A stretch of DNA of 64,000 bases, from contig SIAN01000021.1 of the NCBI GenBank assembly GCA_009691715.1, positions 1-64,000 on the forward strand. The letters are read 5' to 3'. Shown one piece after another: positions 33,442-42,712 of the stretch (positions are counted from its first letter, which is position 1; each line of letters opens with the position of its first letter). Source of the DNA: Planctomycetota bacterium (GTDB lineage: Bacteria; Planctomycetota; B15-G4; SIAN01). The translations under genes were made by a program, and so were the position numbers. The notes beneath the pieces are model-generated. The model searched no databases. It was not told the origin of the DNA and saw only the letters and a list, made by a program, of their open reading frames with translations.

Positions 33442-34473
33442 ATGCGCCGCTACGACTTCGCGCTGGTCGGGTTCGGCAACGTCGGCCGCGCGCTGGCGCG
33501 CCACTTCGTCGAGCGGCGGGCGAGCGTCCTCGAGCGGTTCGGCATCGAGCTGGCGCTGACCGCGATCGTCGATCGCGACGCGATGGTGTTCGATCCGGCG
33601 GGGCTGCCGTTGGCCGACCTCGCGCGCTGGAAGGAGAGCTACGGCGCGCTCGTGGCGTGGCCGGGCATGCAGCCGGCGGCGCGGCCCGACGAGCTGCGAT
33701 CGCGCGGTATCGAGGGGTTGGTGCTGGCGTTGCCGACCAACCTGATCGATGGGCAGCCGGGGCTGGGATTGGCGCGAGCGGCGCTCGACTGCGGGCTCGA
33801 TCTGGTGCTGGCCGACAAGGGGCCGGCGTTGCATGCGCTGCCGGAGCTCGAAGAGGCGGCGGCGCGAGTGGGCGCGAGCGTCGGCACCAGCGCGACGACC
33901 GGCTCGGCGTTGCCGACGCTGACGGTGCTGCGGACGTGGTTCGGCGCGGCGCGGATCGACTCGATCCGGGCGGTGCTGAACGGCACCTCGAACCTGATCC
34001 TGAACCGGCTGCGGCAGCCGGGAGTGAGTTACGCCGACGCGCTGGCCGAGGCGCAACGCGAAGGCATCGCCGAGCCTGATCCGCGGCAGGACGTCGAGGG
34101 CTTCGACACTGCGATCAAGCTGGTGATCCTCGCGCGCGGGCTGCTCGATCCAGCGCTTACGTTCGCGAGCGTCGAGCGCCGCGGTATCACCGACCTGCCG
34201 GAGCTGCTGCTGGAGTCGGCGCGCCGCGGTCCCGAACGGCTGCGCCTGATTGGTCGCGCCTTCCGCGACGGCGATCGCGCGCGTGTCGTCGTCGCCCCCG
34301 AACTGGTCTCCCCCGACGACCCGTTCCACCCGCTCGAAGGCGCCGAAAAAGCCGTCACCTTCCGCAGCGCCGACCTCGGCGATCTCACCCTCTCCGGCGG
34401 CGCCAGCAGCCGCACCGGCACCGCCTCCGCCCTGCTGCGCGACCTGCTCGCCGCCGCCCGCGCCCGCCGGTGA
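33442..34473 (+). CDS. hom: Homoserine dehydrogenase
   Basis: The 343-residue enzyme reduces aspartate semialdehyde to homoserine for threonine and methionine synthesis. The N-terminal NAD(P) loop is LVGFGNVGRALARHF. LVLADKGPA, SATTGSALP, the substrate motif VLNGTSNLILNRL and EAQREGIAEPDPRQDVEGFD with downstream KLVILA are diagnostic. There is no C-terminal ACT domain, so feedback control by that route is absent. The stop TGA is part of hairpin A7 (GG-TGA-C). Confidence 0.93.
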   Translation: MRRYDFALVGFGNVGRALARHFVERRASVLERFGIELALTAIVDRDAMVFDPAGLPLADLARWKESYGALVAWPGMQPAARPDELRSRGIEGLVLALPTNLIDGQPGLGLARAALDCGLDLVLADKGPALHALPELEEAAARVGASVGTSATTGSALPTLTVLRTWFGAARIDSIRAVLNGTSNLILNRLRQPGVSYADALAEAQREGIAEPDPRQDVEGFDTAIKLVILARGLLDPALTFASVERRGITDLPELLLESARRGPERLRLIGRAFRDGDRARVVVAPELVSPDDPFHPLEGAEKAVTFRSADLGDLTLSGGASSRTGTASALLRDLLAAARARR

Positions 34474-34519
34474 CCAAACCGACAATCTGATCCAGACACA
34501 GAACGTCGGTTTCGTCACC
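34469..34519 (+). repeat. Family A hairpin repeat, copy A7 (contains the hom stop codon)
   Basis: The arms are GGTGACCAAACCGAC and GTCGGTTTCGTCACC. The TGA at 34471-34473 ends the homoserine dehydrogenase gene, so the repeat overlaps the coding end by five bases. Confidence 0.92.
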
Positions 34520-34552
34520 ACCTCGACGGCCTAAGCGGCGGCCGCTGCTGCG

Positions 34553-35125
34553 GTGCCTTCCGATCCGTTGGTCGTCGCCGCTCGAACCGGCGACTCTGAC
34601 GCGGTCGCGCGGCTCTACCAGCGCGAGCATCGGGAGGTCTGGCGGCTCTGCCTCGGCTTCCTCGCCGATCGACACGAGGCGGACGACGCCGCACAGGACG
34701 CGATGCTGAAGCTGCTCGACCAACTCGACGCGTTCGATGCCACCCGTTCCTTCGCGAGCTGGCGCAATGCCGTCGTGCTCAACCACTGCCGAGACCGGTT
34801 GCGGCGGCGCAACGCGCGTGCCCGCGCCGAATCCGACGCCGCCGCGCGCGAGCTGCCGGCCGCGCTGCCTTCGCCGCTCGACCACGCGCAGCGCGACGAG
34901 GTGCGCGAGCTGGTCGCCGCCTTGCTCGCCCACCTCACGCCGCGGGAGCGCGAGGTCTTCGTGCTTCACGATCTGCAGGGCGAGACCGCAAACGTCGTCG
35001 CCGCCGCACTCGACATCGCGCCGAGCACCGTGCGCGTGCTGTTGATGACGGCGCGCCGGCGATTGCGCGGACTGCTGGCGCCGCGGCTGGCACTGTCGCC
35101 GGGCTCGAAGAGGGCGGGCACGTGA
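34553..35125 (+). CDS. ECF-type RNA polymerase sigma factor
   Basis: The 190-residue protein has region 2 (VARLYQREHREVWRLCLGFL and ADRHEADDAAQDAMLKLL with ASWRNAVVLNHCRDRLRR) and region 4 (LLAHLTPREREVFVLHDLQG, then STVRVLLMTARRRLRGLL). It starts at GTG 34553. It overlaps the following membrane-protein gene by four bases (GTGA), the usual arrangement of a sigma factor and its regulator. Confidence 0.9.
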   Translation: MPSDPLVVAARTGDSDAVARLYQREHREVWRLCLGFLADRHEADDAAQDAMLKLLDQLDAFDATRSFASWRNAVVLNHCRDRLRRRNARARAESDAAARELPAALPSPLDHAQRDEVRELVAALLAHLTPREREVFVLHDLQGETANVVAAALDIAPSTVRVLLMTARRRLRGLLAPRLALSPGSKRAGT

Positions 35126-35715
35126 GCCGCGACCGCTTCCGCGACCCGCCTGACGAGACGCCGCCTGATGAGACGCTGCGCGGCGACCCCTCCGCCGATG
35201 CAGCATCGCTCGCCGAACTCACGGCGGCTTGGCGCGCGCTCGAGTCGCCCGCACCGACGGCAGCGCTCGACGACGCCGATCCGGAGACTTTGGCGACGAT
35301 CGAGTGGCTGCGCGCCGCGTGGCAGGTGAGCGAGCCGCCCACGCCGTCGCATGTGCCGTGGCGTGTGCGTGCACGACCAACGCTGCGGCGCGCGATGCCG
35401 TGGCTGTCGTTTGCGGCGGCGGCAGCGATGCTGCTGCTGTCTCGGGTGCCGTCCGCGCGCCGGACGCCGGCACCGCCGATCGCACCCCGCGAAGTGATCG
35501 CGACCGGCCCGGACCGTCGGCCCATCGAGGCGCCAAACGACCCGTCGGCCGAGCCGGTCGTTTCCGCGGCACCACCGCCTTCTGCCGTTCCGCCCGCCGC
35601 TCCTGTCATCACCTATCCCGATCGCATGGAACTGCGCTCGGGCAACGTCCGCTTGATCCTTTTCACGCCGATCGCAGCGCCCCCTGCGCGCGGCCCGTCC
35701 ACGGAGTCCTCCTGA
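35122..35715 (+). CDS. Single-pass membrane protein, candidate anti-sigma factor
   Basis: The 197-residue protein has an acidic cytoplasmic N-terminal half (about 90 residues, with SLAELTAAWRALESP), one transmembrane helix (AMPWLSFAAAAAMLLLSRVP, about 90-109) and a Pro/Ala-rich extracytoplasmic tail. Its overlap with the sigma factor gene and this topology suggest an anti-sigma role. The H-x-x-x-C-x-x-C zinc motif of many anti-sigma factors is absent. It overlaps the next gene (TGATG). Confidence 0.6.
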   Translation: MSRDRFRDPPDETPPDETLRGDPSADAASLAELTAAWRALESPAPTAALDDADPETLATIEWLRAAWQVSEPPTPSHVPWRVRARPTLRRAMPWLSFAAAAAMLLLSRVPSARRTPAPPIAPREVIATGPDRRPIEAPNDPSAEPVVSAAPPPSAVPPAAPVITYPDRMELRSGNVRLILFTPIAAPPARGPSTESS

Positions 35716-36872
35716 TGAAACGCCTGCTCTCCGCGATGCTCGCCGTCGCCGCCGTCGCCGCTCCGATCGATGCATCGCTCCGCGCGCAGGAACGCGGCAG
35801 CGGCGACACGATCGCGCCCATCGGGTACACGGCGCCGATCGCGTCGAACGATGTCACGATCGCCGTCTACTCGCCGAAGCTACTGACGGCGGGCGAGTTG
35901 TTCGGGATCGCGAACCAGCTGTTCGGTGAACAGCTCGACGTTCAATTGCTGATTGATGGCGAGCTCTCCAACAGCTTCCAAGTCCAGCACTTCATGCTCT
36001 TCGGCCAAGGCCTGATGGTCCGCGACTCGCGAGCCAACTGCGCGGCGATCATGAAGCAGCTCGGGCAGCTCGAGCAGTCCACGATCGACCGCGAGGTGGC
36101 CGAGCAGGCGGACGCGCAGGAACGCGCCGAAGCGGAACGAGCCGCAAACGCCGCGCTAAAGCTCGAGTACACACGCACGGTGGCCAATCAGCGAAGCTCA
36201 CTCTTGCGAGCCGAGATCCGGCCGCGGTTCGTCTCGCTCGCCACGTTGCGCGACGTGCTGACGCCGTTCGAGCGCTTCATCAACCAGGATTCCGCTCGCG
36301 AAGGCGATCTGTTGCTCTCCAACATCACGATCGTCGAACAGGCGAACGTGATCCTGGTCCATGACGACTCCGACCGCATCGACGAGATGACGTCGCTCGC
36401 GGCCCTCGTCGATCGTGCGCGGCCGCAATTGAACGTCTCCGCCGTGGTGCTCCAGGTCGGTGGCGATGCGACGAGCGCGGGCGTTTCGGGCGATCTCGTC
36501 GGCGCACTCGGGCGGCTCGGGATGGGGACGAGCTTCAAGCTGCTCTCGACCGGTGCGCTGCGCTGTGCCGTCCAATCGAAGCTCTTCTGCCAGCTCGGCA
36601 CCGAGGCCATCGACGGTTCGCACTGGAACCTGACGTTCCTGCCCGAGGCGTGCGACGCCGAGTCGGGGTGCGTGTCGCTGTCGCAGTGCAAGTTCTCGAC
36701 CCAGCTGGCCGGAACACCGACCTCGGGCGGAAACAAGCCGGGCGCCACGCAGACCTTCGAGACCAGCGTCACGCTCGCGCTCGGCGAGTGGGTCGTCCTC
36801 GGTGCCATCGGCGCGCAGCCGACGCTCATCGCCTTGCGCGTCGACGTTGTCCCGCCGCAAAAATTCAATTAG
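35715..36872 (+). CDS. Exported protein with a secretin N-domain-like region
   Basis: The 385-residue protein has a cleavable signal peptide (MKRLLSAMLAVAAVAAPIDA), coupled by TGATG to the preceding gene and preceded by GGAG. A Glu/Ala-rich coiled region (about 110-160) is followed by FVSLATLRDVLTPFERF and NVILVHDDSDRIDEMTSLAA, then LVDRARPQLNVSAVVLQV. This order, a repeated beta-alpha module with a readout such as N-x-L-I-V and P-x-x-V-x-V, resembles secretin N-domains and GspD-like proteins. A true secretin beta-barrel domain is not evident, so the assignment is tentative. Confidence 0.55.
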   Translation: MKRLLSAMLAVAAVAAPIDASLRAQERGSGDTIAPIGYTAPIASNDVTIAVYSPKLLTAGELFGIANQLFGEQLDVQLLIDGELSNSFQVQHFMLFGQGLMVRDSRANCAAIMKQLGQLEQSTIDREVAEQADAQERAEAERAANAALKLEYTRTVANQRSSLLRAEIRPRFVSLATLRDVLTPFERFINQDSAREGDLLLSNITIVEQANVILVHDDSDRIDEMTSLAALVDRARPQLNVSAVVLQVGGDATSAGVSGDLVGALGRLGMGTSFKLLSTGALRCAVQSKLFCQLGTEAIDGSHWNLTFLPEACDAESGCVSLSQCKFSTQLAGTPTSGGNKPGATQTFETSVTLALGEWVVLGAIGAQPTLIALRVDVVPPQKFN

Positions 36873-36932
36873 GGCCGCCTCCGACACCTCCGTCATCCCG
36901 AACCTGGACCGAAGATCCGGCGGCTGGTCCAG

Positions 36933-37107
36933 CCTGGGTGATTCATGAGCCCCGTAGCGAGGCGACGGGATGTCGGTGCAGGACGCTAAGGGAAACTGCG
37001 GCTCCGACGATGCGGGTCTCAAGACCCGTTGAGGAAGGAACGCGGTTTTCCGACGAAGTCATGCGCCGGCAGACCGAGCCGAAGTAGGGGTTCATGGATC
37101 ATCCGGG
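36933..37107. mobile_element. MITE-like inverted-repeat element, copy 2 (175 bp)
   Basis: The ends are CCTGGGTGATTCATGAGCCC and, reverse-complemented, CCCGGATGATCCATGAACCC. The flanks CCAG and CTAG are a near-match to a 4-bp duplication. Shared interior blocks with copy 1 include GCGAGGCGACGGGATGT, GAGGAAGGAAC and CAGACCGAGCCG. The internal hairpin is GCGGGTCTCAAGACCCGT, and its stem differs from copy 1 by compensating changes. It lies between the secretin-like gene and the second sigma factor. Confidence 0.75.
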
Positions 37108-37128
37108 CTAGCGCCGGGAAGATCGGCG

Positions 37129-39610
37129 ATGCGAGAGCCGTTCGAGCGCTGGGTTCGCGACCACCACGCGGCGGTCTGGCGCTCGGCATGGCGGGTCGTG
37201 CGCAACGCGGCCGACGCGAGCGACGTGACGCAGGAGGTTTTCGCGCAGGCGTGGCGACGCGCCGCCGAGGTCGCGCGCACCGACTCGCCCGCGGCCTACC
37301 TCCGCTGGCTCGCGGTGAAGACCGCGCTCGCCCAGCTGCGCGGCTCGCACCATCGTCGCCATCGGGAAGAGGAACACGCGATGCAGCGCCCCGAACGGAT
37401 CGAGCCGCAGCCACCCGAAGTGCGCGAGCTCGAACGCGCGGTGCAGCAGTCGTCGCGGCGCTGCCCGACGAGCTGCGACTCGCGGCCGTGCTGCGATTCC
37501 AGGAAGGGCTCACGTTCGCGCAGCTCGGCGAATGCCTCGGCATCGCGGAGCCGACCGCGTTCGACCGCGTGAAGCGGGCGGTCGCGACGCTGCGCGAGCG
37601 GCTGGCGCAGTTCGGTCACGCGGCGGTGCTCACCGAGCTCGAGAGCTGGCTCGGACGCGGGGAGGCGATCGCGGTGCCGACCGGCCTCGCGGGCAGCCTG
37701 ATCGCGCTCGCCGCCGGCGGCGGGACGGCTGCGACCGCCGGCAAGCCGCTGCTCGCGATCGTCGTGTCGATGGTCGCGCTCTTCGGCGGCGGCGCGGCGC
37801 TGATCATTGCGCTGCAACCCGAGCCTGCGCTCCCTTCGACCGCGATCGCGTCGCCGCCCTCCGAAGCGACCCTTCCGGCCGCCGCGAGGTCGGAGTTGCC
37901 ACGCGAGCTGGACGGTTCCGCCTCCTCGCCCGCGTCCGCGACGGCGCCGGCCGCTGGCGGACGGCCTGCTCGCGAGTTCCTCTCCACCTGGCTCGGCGCC
38001 GGGCTCTCCGACGGCGACGGTCCGCTGAGTGATCGGCTCGTCGCGACCGGCCGCATCACCGGTCATGTCGTCGACGACGACGGCCGCTCCGTCGCGCGCG
38101 CCGCCGTCACGGCAGCGTCGAGCGACGGTGCCGGGAAGGGTTACGCGTGACAGGCGAACGGTGCGACCGACGAGGGCGGCGCGTTCGCGCTCGAGGTCGC
38201 GACCGTGATCGACGAGGGTCAGCGCTACTCGCTCCACGTCACGCACGCTGACTTGCTGCCGCACCGCACCGGATTGCTGCGCGTGCTGCCGAACACGACC
38301 AGCGACGCCGGCGCGGTCACGCTGCGGCGCATCACCACCGACCGCGCCGGCGACTACTCGCTCGCCGTTCGCGTGAGCGACGCCGACGGCCGACCGGTCG
38401 AAGGCGCGTGGGTGAAGGTCTACCGACGCCTCGACGCGCGACATGAGAGTTCCACCGCCCTCGAGGCGTCCGGTGCGAACTGGGAGCAAGACTCCGCGTG
38501 GGAAGCCGGCGTACAGACCGACGCGACCGGCACCGCCGTGGTCGCGGGCCACCACATCGGCTCGAAGTGGGTCATCGTCGCGGCACGCCATCTCGGAAAG
38601 CCCGACCTGCGTCACGCGACCGAGGTGAAGTGGACCGGCCACCAGGAGCTGGAATTTGCGCTGCCGAAGACGAGCTCGATCCGCGGCCGGCTCCTCTTCC
38701 CGATCGGCAGCGACGTCGAGCTCGAAAGCGTCGGGCGGCTCTACAAGCTGAAGCCCGGCCAGGGCGCGTTCCCGATCGGCCGCTCGATCGATCGACGCGA
38801 CGACGATCTCTGGACCCGCGTTGGCGGCTGCCAGCTCCACGCCATCGCCGGCGTGCCCGAGGAGTCGGTCGCGGCCGAACTTGCCGCCGACGGGAGCTTC
38901 ACCATCCCGGGCCTGGTCGACGGCACCTACCGCGTCGTCTACCGCGGCACCTTCGCCGAGGCCGCGCGCTTCGATGTGCCGGCGGGCGCGACCGGCGTCG
39001 ACCTCGAGCTCAAGTCACGTGACGACCCGCGCCCGATCGGCCATCACCTCGCGGAGATCCATGCGCGCTGCGTCGACGCGGCGAGCGGTTCGCCGTCGCG
39101 CGCGATCCGTTCGAGCGCCGTGACCTGCCGGTGCCGGCCGAGCTGCACGCGACCGGGCTCGAGGCGGGCAGCTGGATCGTCATCGCGCGCGCCGCGGGTT
39201 ACGCGACTGGCATGTCGCGGCGCCTCTTGCTCGCGCGCGACACCATCGTCGCCGACCTCGTGATCGAGCTCTATCCTCCGGCAAGCGTGCGCGGCCGCGT
39301 CGTCGACGCGCAGGGCCGGCCGGTGGCGGGCGCGATCGTCTTCGCGAGCGGCGCCGGACCCAACTTCGCCGCGACGCTCGCCGACTGCGAAGAGCAGCGC
39401 GCCGGCGGCGAGAACGCCGACACGCTGTGGGGCCTTTACTCGGTGGCGAGCGGCGCCGACGGACGGTTCGCGATCGGCGGACTCCACCCGCAGCTCGACT
39501 GGGCGCTCGGGCTGCTCGCAAAGGGGCACGTGCCGACCGCGGGCGGAGCCGTGACGCTCGACGCCGGCCGCGAGCTCGACGTCGGCGGCCTCACGCTTCC
39601 GCCGAAATAA
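37129..39610 (+). pseudogene. ECF sigma factor fused to a transmembrane and CarboxypepD_reg extracytoplasmic domain, broken
   Basis: Frame 1 from ATG 37129 encodes sigma region 2 (FERWVRDHHAAVWRSAWRVV, NAADASDVTQEVFAQAW). Around 37445 sense moves to a second frame with region 4 (LPDELRLAAVLRFQEGLTFA, GIAEPTAFDRVKRAV), then a transmembrane helix (LLAIVVSMVALFGGGAALII) and a CarboxypepD_reg start (ITGHVVDDDGRSVARAAV). A TGA at 38148-38150 interrupts this, but the same frame continues for 300 more codons of beta-sandwich sequence. Near 39093 it moves to a third frame (FERRDLPVPAELHATGLEAG) ending at 39610. Each shift equals one missing base. An intact form would be a membrane-tethered sigma factor of about 825 residues. 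Confidence 0.7.
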
Positions 39611-39613
39611 GCC

Positions 39614-39664
39614 GGTGACGAAACCGACCATCTGATCCAGACACAGAACGTCGGTTTCGTCACC
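39614..39664 (+). repeat. Family A hairpin repeat, copy A8, between convergent genes (contains the aroC stop)
   Basis: Perfect arms GGTGACGAAACCGAC and GTCGGTTTCGTCACC. It begins three bases after the stop of the sigma-fusion gene, and its last TCA (39660-39662) is the TGA stop of aroC on the other strand. It is ideally placed as a bidirectional terminator. Confidence 0.92.
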
Positions 39665-40658
39665 GCTCGGGGCGCAGGGCTCGCTGCATCAGGAGACGGT
39701 CGGCGAGGACGAGCGCGACCATCGCTTCGAGAACCGGGATCACGCGCGGGACGATGCACGGATCGTGGCGGCCGGCGGCGGCAGCGGCGCCGATGGTGCT
39801 GGCCGGTTTGATCGACGCTTCGAGGCGAATCGTTGCGCCGGTCGAGATGCCGCCGAGCATTCCGCCGAAGTTCGTCGCATCGGCGACGTAATCGCGCCCG
39901 CGCATCTCCGCCGTGCGAAAGCCCGCACCGTAGCTGAAACCGGTCACGGCACCGACCGACAGCACCGCCTCCGCGAGCCGGCTCTTCAGCTTCGAGAACG
40001 TCGGATCGCCGAGATCGCGCGGCGGCGCCTCGACGCGGATCTCGACCAGCCCGCCGCTCGAGTCGTGCTCCTCGCGCAGTTGACGGACGTACGCCTCCAT
40101 CGCCTTCGCCGCATCGGGATCGGCGCAGCGCATCGGGTTCTGCTCGATCGTCGCCGGCTCGAAGCGCGTCGCCACGATCGGTCCGATCCGCGTCGCATGG
40201 CCGATGATCCGCGTCTCCGCCGGCAGCAGCTTGCGAGCGACGACTCCCGCGATCACGCGTGCCACCGTCTCGCGCCCGCTGCTGCGCCCGCCTCCGCGCG
40301 GATCGCGATGGCCGTACTTCGACTGCCAGGCTGCATCCGCGTGGCCCGGCCGCGGCGCGTCCCGCAGCGCCGCGTAGTCGCCGCTCCGCGCGTCCTCGTT
40401 GGCGACCGTGATCGCGATGGGCATGCCAGTGGTCTTGCCCTCGAACACACCCGACAGCAGCGTCGGCGCGTCGCTCTCGTTGCGCGCCGTCGTGACGCCG
40501 CTCTGGCCGGGCCGTCGGCGCGCGAGCTCGGGCAGGAAGTCCTCGACCGCGAGCGCGATCCCCGCCGGCACGCCGTCGATCACGACGCCGAGCGCCGCGC
40601 CATGCGACTCGCCGAACGTCGTGATCCGCAGAAGCTCGCCGAAGCTGTTGCTGGCCAT
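39660..40658 (-). CDS. aroC: Chorismate synthase
   Basis: The 332-residue FMN enzyme converts 5-enolpyruvylshikimate-3-phosphate to chorismate, the last step of the shikimate pathway. Signature segments are FGELLRITTFGESHGAALG at the N-terminus, RRRPGQSGVTTARNESD, RPGHADAAWQSKYGHRD with RGGGRSSGRETVARV, and SVGAVTGFSYGAGF. I used ATG 40658, where the family N-terminus begins. It lies 72 bp downstream of the aroA-aroK fusion gene on the same strand. Confidence 0.96.
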   Translation of the reverse strand: MASNSFGELLRITTFGESHGAALGVVIDGVPAGIALAVEDFLPELARRRPGQSGVTTARNESDAPTLLSGVFEGKTTGMPIAITVANEDARSGDYAALRDAPRPGHADAAWQSKYGHRDPRGGGRSSGRETVARVIAGVVARKLLPAETRIIGHATRIGPIVATRFEPATIEQNPMRCADPDAAKAMEAYVRQLREEHDSSGGLVEIRVEAPPRDLGDPTFSKLKSRLAEAVLSVGAVTGFSYGAGFRTAEMRGRDYVADATNFGGMLGGISTGATIRLEASIKPASTIGAAAAAGRHDPCIVPRVIPVLEAMVALVLADRLLMQRALRPER

Positions 40659-40730
40659 GGCGCCATTGTGGCGAAGGATCGGGGCGATCATCGCGAGTCG
40701 CGTTCGCCGCCTGCCAGCGGCGCGCGCCAG

Positions 40731-42611
40731 CTACCAGCGCACGAGCGACCGCAGCGCAGCGACCGCCTCCTCGACGCGTTCCGCGACACTGCGACCCGGC
40801 GCGAGCGTGATCGTCGCGACCTCGCGGTAGTGCGGAGCGCGGCTCACCAGCAGCTCCGGCAGCTCGGCGAGCGAATCGGCACCGGTGAGGCTCGGGCGGG
40901 GCGCGGCGGCGAGTCGCTGGCGCAGGGTCGAGAGCGCCTCCTCGAGGTGGAGCACGATCGCCGCGCGCCGCAGCCTCTCGCGGGTGGCCTCCGACTCCAC
41001 CGCCCCTCCGCCGAGCGCGACGACGCGACCCGGCGCAAGCAGTTCGGCGACGAGCTCCGCCTCGATCTCGCGGAAGCGCGGCCAGCCGTGCGCCGCGACG
41101 AAGCAGCCGATGGGACCGTGGCGCGCGACGAAGGAGGCGTCGCTGTCGTGCGCGTCGAGTCGGAGCCGCGTCGCCAGCGCCTTTGCCAGCGTGGTCTTGC
41201 CCGCCCCGCGCATGCCGACCAGCGCGATGCAGCGCGGCGACGCGCGCGCTCGCGCGAGCTCGGCGAAGAAGCCGGGGTCGCTCTTTTCGACGCATTCGGC
41301 GCCGACCAGCGTGATGCCCGGCTGCAGCGACGCCAACAGCGCGAAGGCGATCGCCATCCGATGATCGCCGCAACAGTCGAGCGTCGCCGGCCGGAGCGTC
41401 GCACGCCCTTCGACGACCAGCCCGTCCGGCTCGACGACGACCTTCACGCCCGCGCGACCGAGCTGCTCCGCGAGCACGGCGAGACGATCGCTCTCCTTCA
41501 ACCGCAGGTTTGCGGCGCCGACAAATCGAGTCGTGCCGCGGCGCGCCGCTGCCGCCACGGCCAGGTTCATCAACTGATCGGGCGCCGCCACGATGTCGAT
41601 CGTGAGCACCGCGGCGCTGGCACCACGTTCATCGCGCTCGTCATTGCGCTCGCCTCGGCCATCGCGCGCGCGATCGAGTTGCGCCAACAGCTCCGGCAGC
41701 ACCGAATCCGGCTGCCGGATCACGAGTGGCGGCATCGGCGTGGTGAGCCGCGGGAGTCCCACGAACTGCACCGCGCTTCGCGCGAGCCGCGCGAGCACCA
41801 TCCACGCCCCGGCTGCGCTGCAGTCGGCATCGACGACGAAGCGATCGACGCCGTGCGCCTGCTGCGGGGCGACGCGGTAGGTCCTGCCGACACTGCCACC
41901 ACCGCCGCCGACGCCGACGCCGACCTCGACCTCGACCTCGACGCCGAACCATGCAAGCACATCGAGCGTCATGTCGACGTAGGGCGTCGAGGCCAGCGCC
42001 CCTTCGAGTTCGATCTCGAGGCCTTGCTCCGTCGCCGCGCCGACCAGCAACAGCGCGGAGAGGAACTGGCTCGATCGCGACGCATTGAGACGCACGCGCC
42101 CGCCACGCATCACGCCCCCCAGTAGCGTGACCGGCAACGCCCGCGCGTCGCCCTCGATCGGCACGCCGAGCTGCGCCAGCGCGTCGAGCAGTTCCGCCAT
42201 CGGCCGTTCACGCAGCCGCGCGCCACCGGTGATCGTCCAGCGTCCGGGCACCACCGCCGCCAGCGCCAGCAGGAAACGCGCGGTCGTCCCGCCGAGGCCG
42301 CAGTCGAGAGTTCGTGCGTGCAGCGGCGTGCGCTCGAGCGGGACGAGACCACTCCCATCACCGAGCCAGCCGCCGATCCGCGGACCTCCCACCGCCACGC
42401 GCCCTTCGCCAACCTCCTCGATCGGCATGCGGAGCGCGCGCAACCCTGCCACCATCGCGGCGACATCCGCCGACGGCGGCAGCCGCCTGAACACAGTCGC
42501 GCCATGCGCCAGCGCCGCAATCACGAGCGCGCGATTCGCGATCGACTTCGAGCCGGGAAGTTGCGGCGCGAAGTCGAAGGGCTGCTCGAGCGGCGCGGGC
42601 GAATCCTGCAT
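40731..42611 (-). CDS. aroA-aroK: Fused EPSP synthase - shikimate kinase
   Basis: The 626-residue protein begins with EPSP synthase (about 1-445): LPGSKSIANRALVIAAL, GLGGTTARFLLAL, LNASRSSQFLSALLLVGA, NLRLKESDRLAVLAEQLGRA and a late DHRMAIAFALLA are the canonical motifs. After a short junction (about 450-455) a complete shikimate kinase follows, with P-loop GMRGAGKTTLAKAL, HDSDASFVARHG (shikimate Asp), FREIEAELV and VVALGGGAVE. The kinase phosphorylates shikimate and the synthase adds enolpyruvate, so the order in the chain is the reverse of the reactions. A VEVEVEVGVGVGGGGG stretch is a low-complexity insertion in the synthase. aroC follows, so three late shikimate steps are encoded together. 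Confidence 0.93.
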   Translation of the reverse strand: MQDSPAPLEQPFDFAPQLPGSKSIANRALVIAALAHGATVFRRLPPSADVAAMVAGLRALRMPIEEVGEGRVAVGGPRIGGWLGDGSGLVPLERTPLHARTLDCGLGGTTARFLLALAAVVPGRWTITGGARLRERPMAELLDALAQLGVPIEGDARALPVTLLGGVMRGGRVRLNASRSSQFLSALLLVGAATEQGLEIELEGALASTPYVDMTLDVLAWFGVEVEVEVGVGVGGGGGSVGRTYRVAPQQAHGVDRFVVDADCSAAGAWMVLARLARSAVQFVGLPRLTTPMPPLVIRQPDSVLPELLAQLDRARDGRGERNDERDERGASAAVLTIDIVAAPDQLMNLAVAAAARRGTTRFVGAANLRLKESDRLAVLAEQLGRAGVKVVVEPDGLVVEGRATLRPATLDCCGDHRMAIAFALLASLQPGITLVGAECVEKSDPGFFAELARARASPRCIALVGMRGAGKTTLAKALATRLRLDAHDSDASFVARHGPIGCFVAAHGWPRFREIEAELVAELLAPGRVVALGGGAVESEATRERLRRAAIVLHLEEALSTLRQRLAAAPRPSLTGADSLAELPELLVSRAPHYREVATITLAPGRSVAERVEEAVAALRSLVRW

Positions 42612-42712
42612 CGGCGCGGTCTTACCCGAGGCGACGCGTCCCGCCGCCGTTGCCGTCGGCTACGCTCGCGGCCTGGGCGGCCGGATCGAGCTGCCCATCC
42701 AGGAGCCCGGTC

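Noticed and set aside
38148..38150. Second in-frame TGA as selenocysteine (sigma-fusion gene)
   Set aside because: There is no neighbouring Cys or redox motif, and the position would suit Trp. The following hairpin has a UUCG-type loop, unlike SECIS. The gene is already broken by frameshifts.
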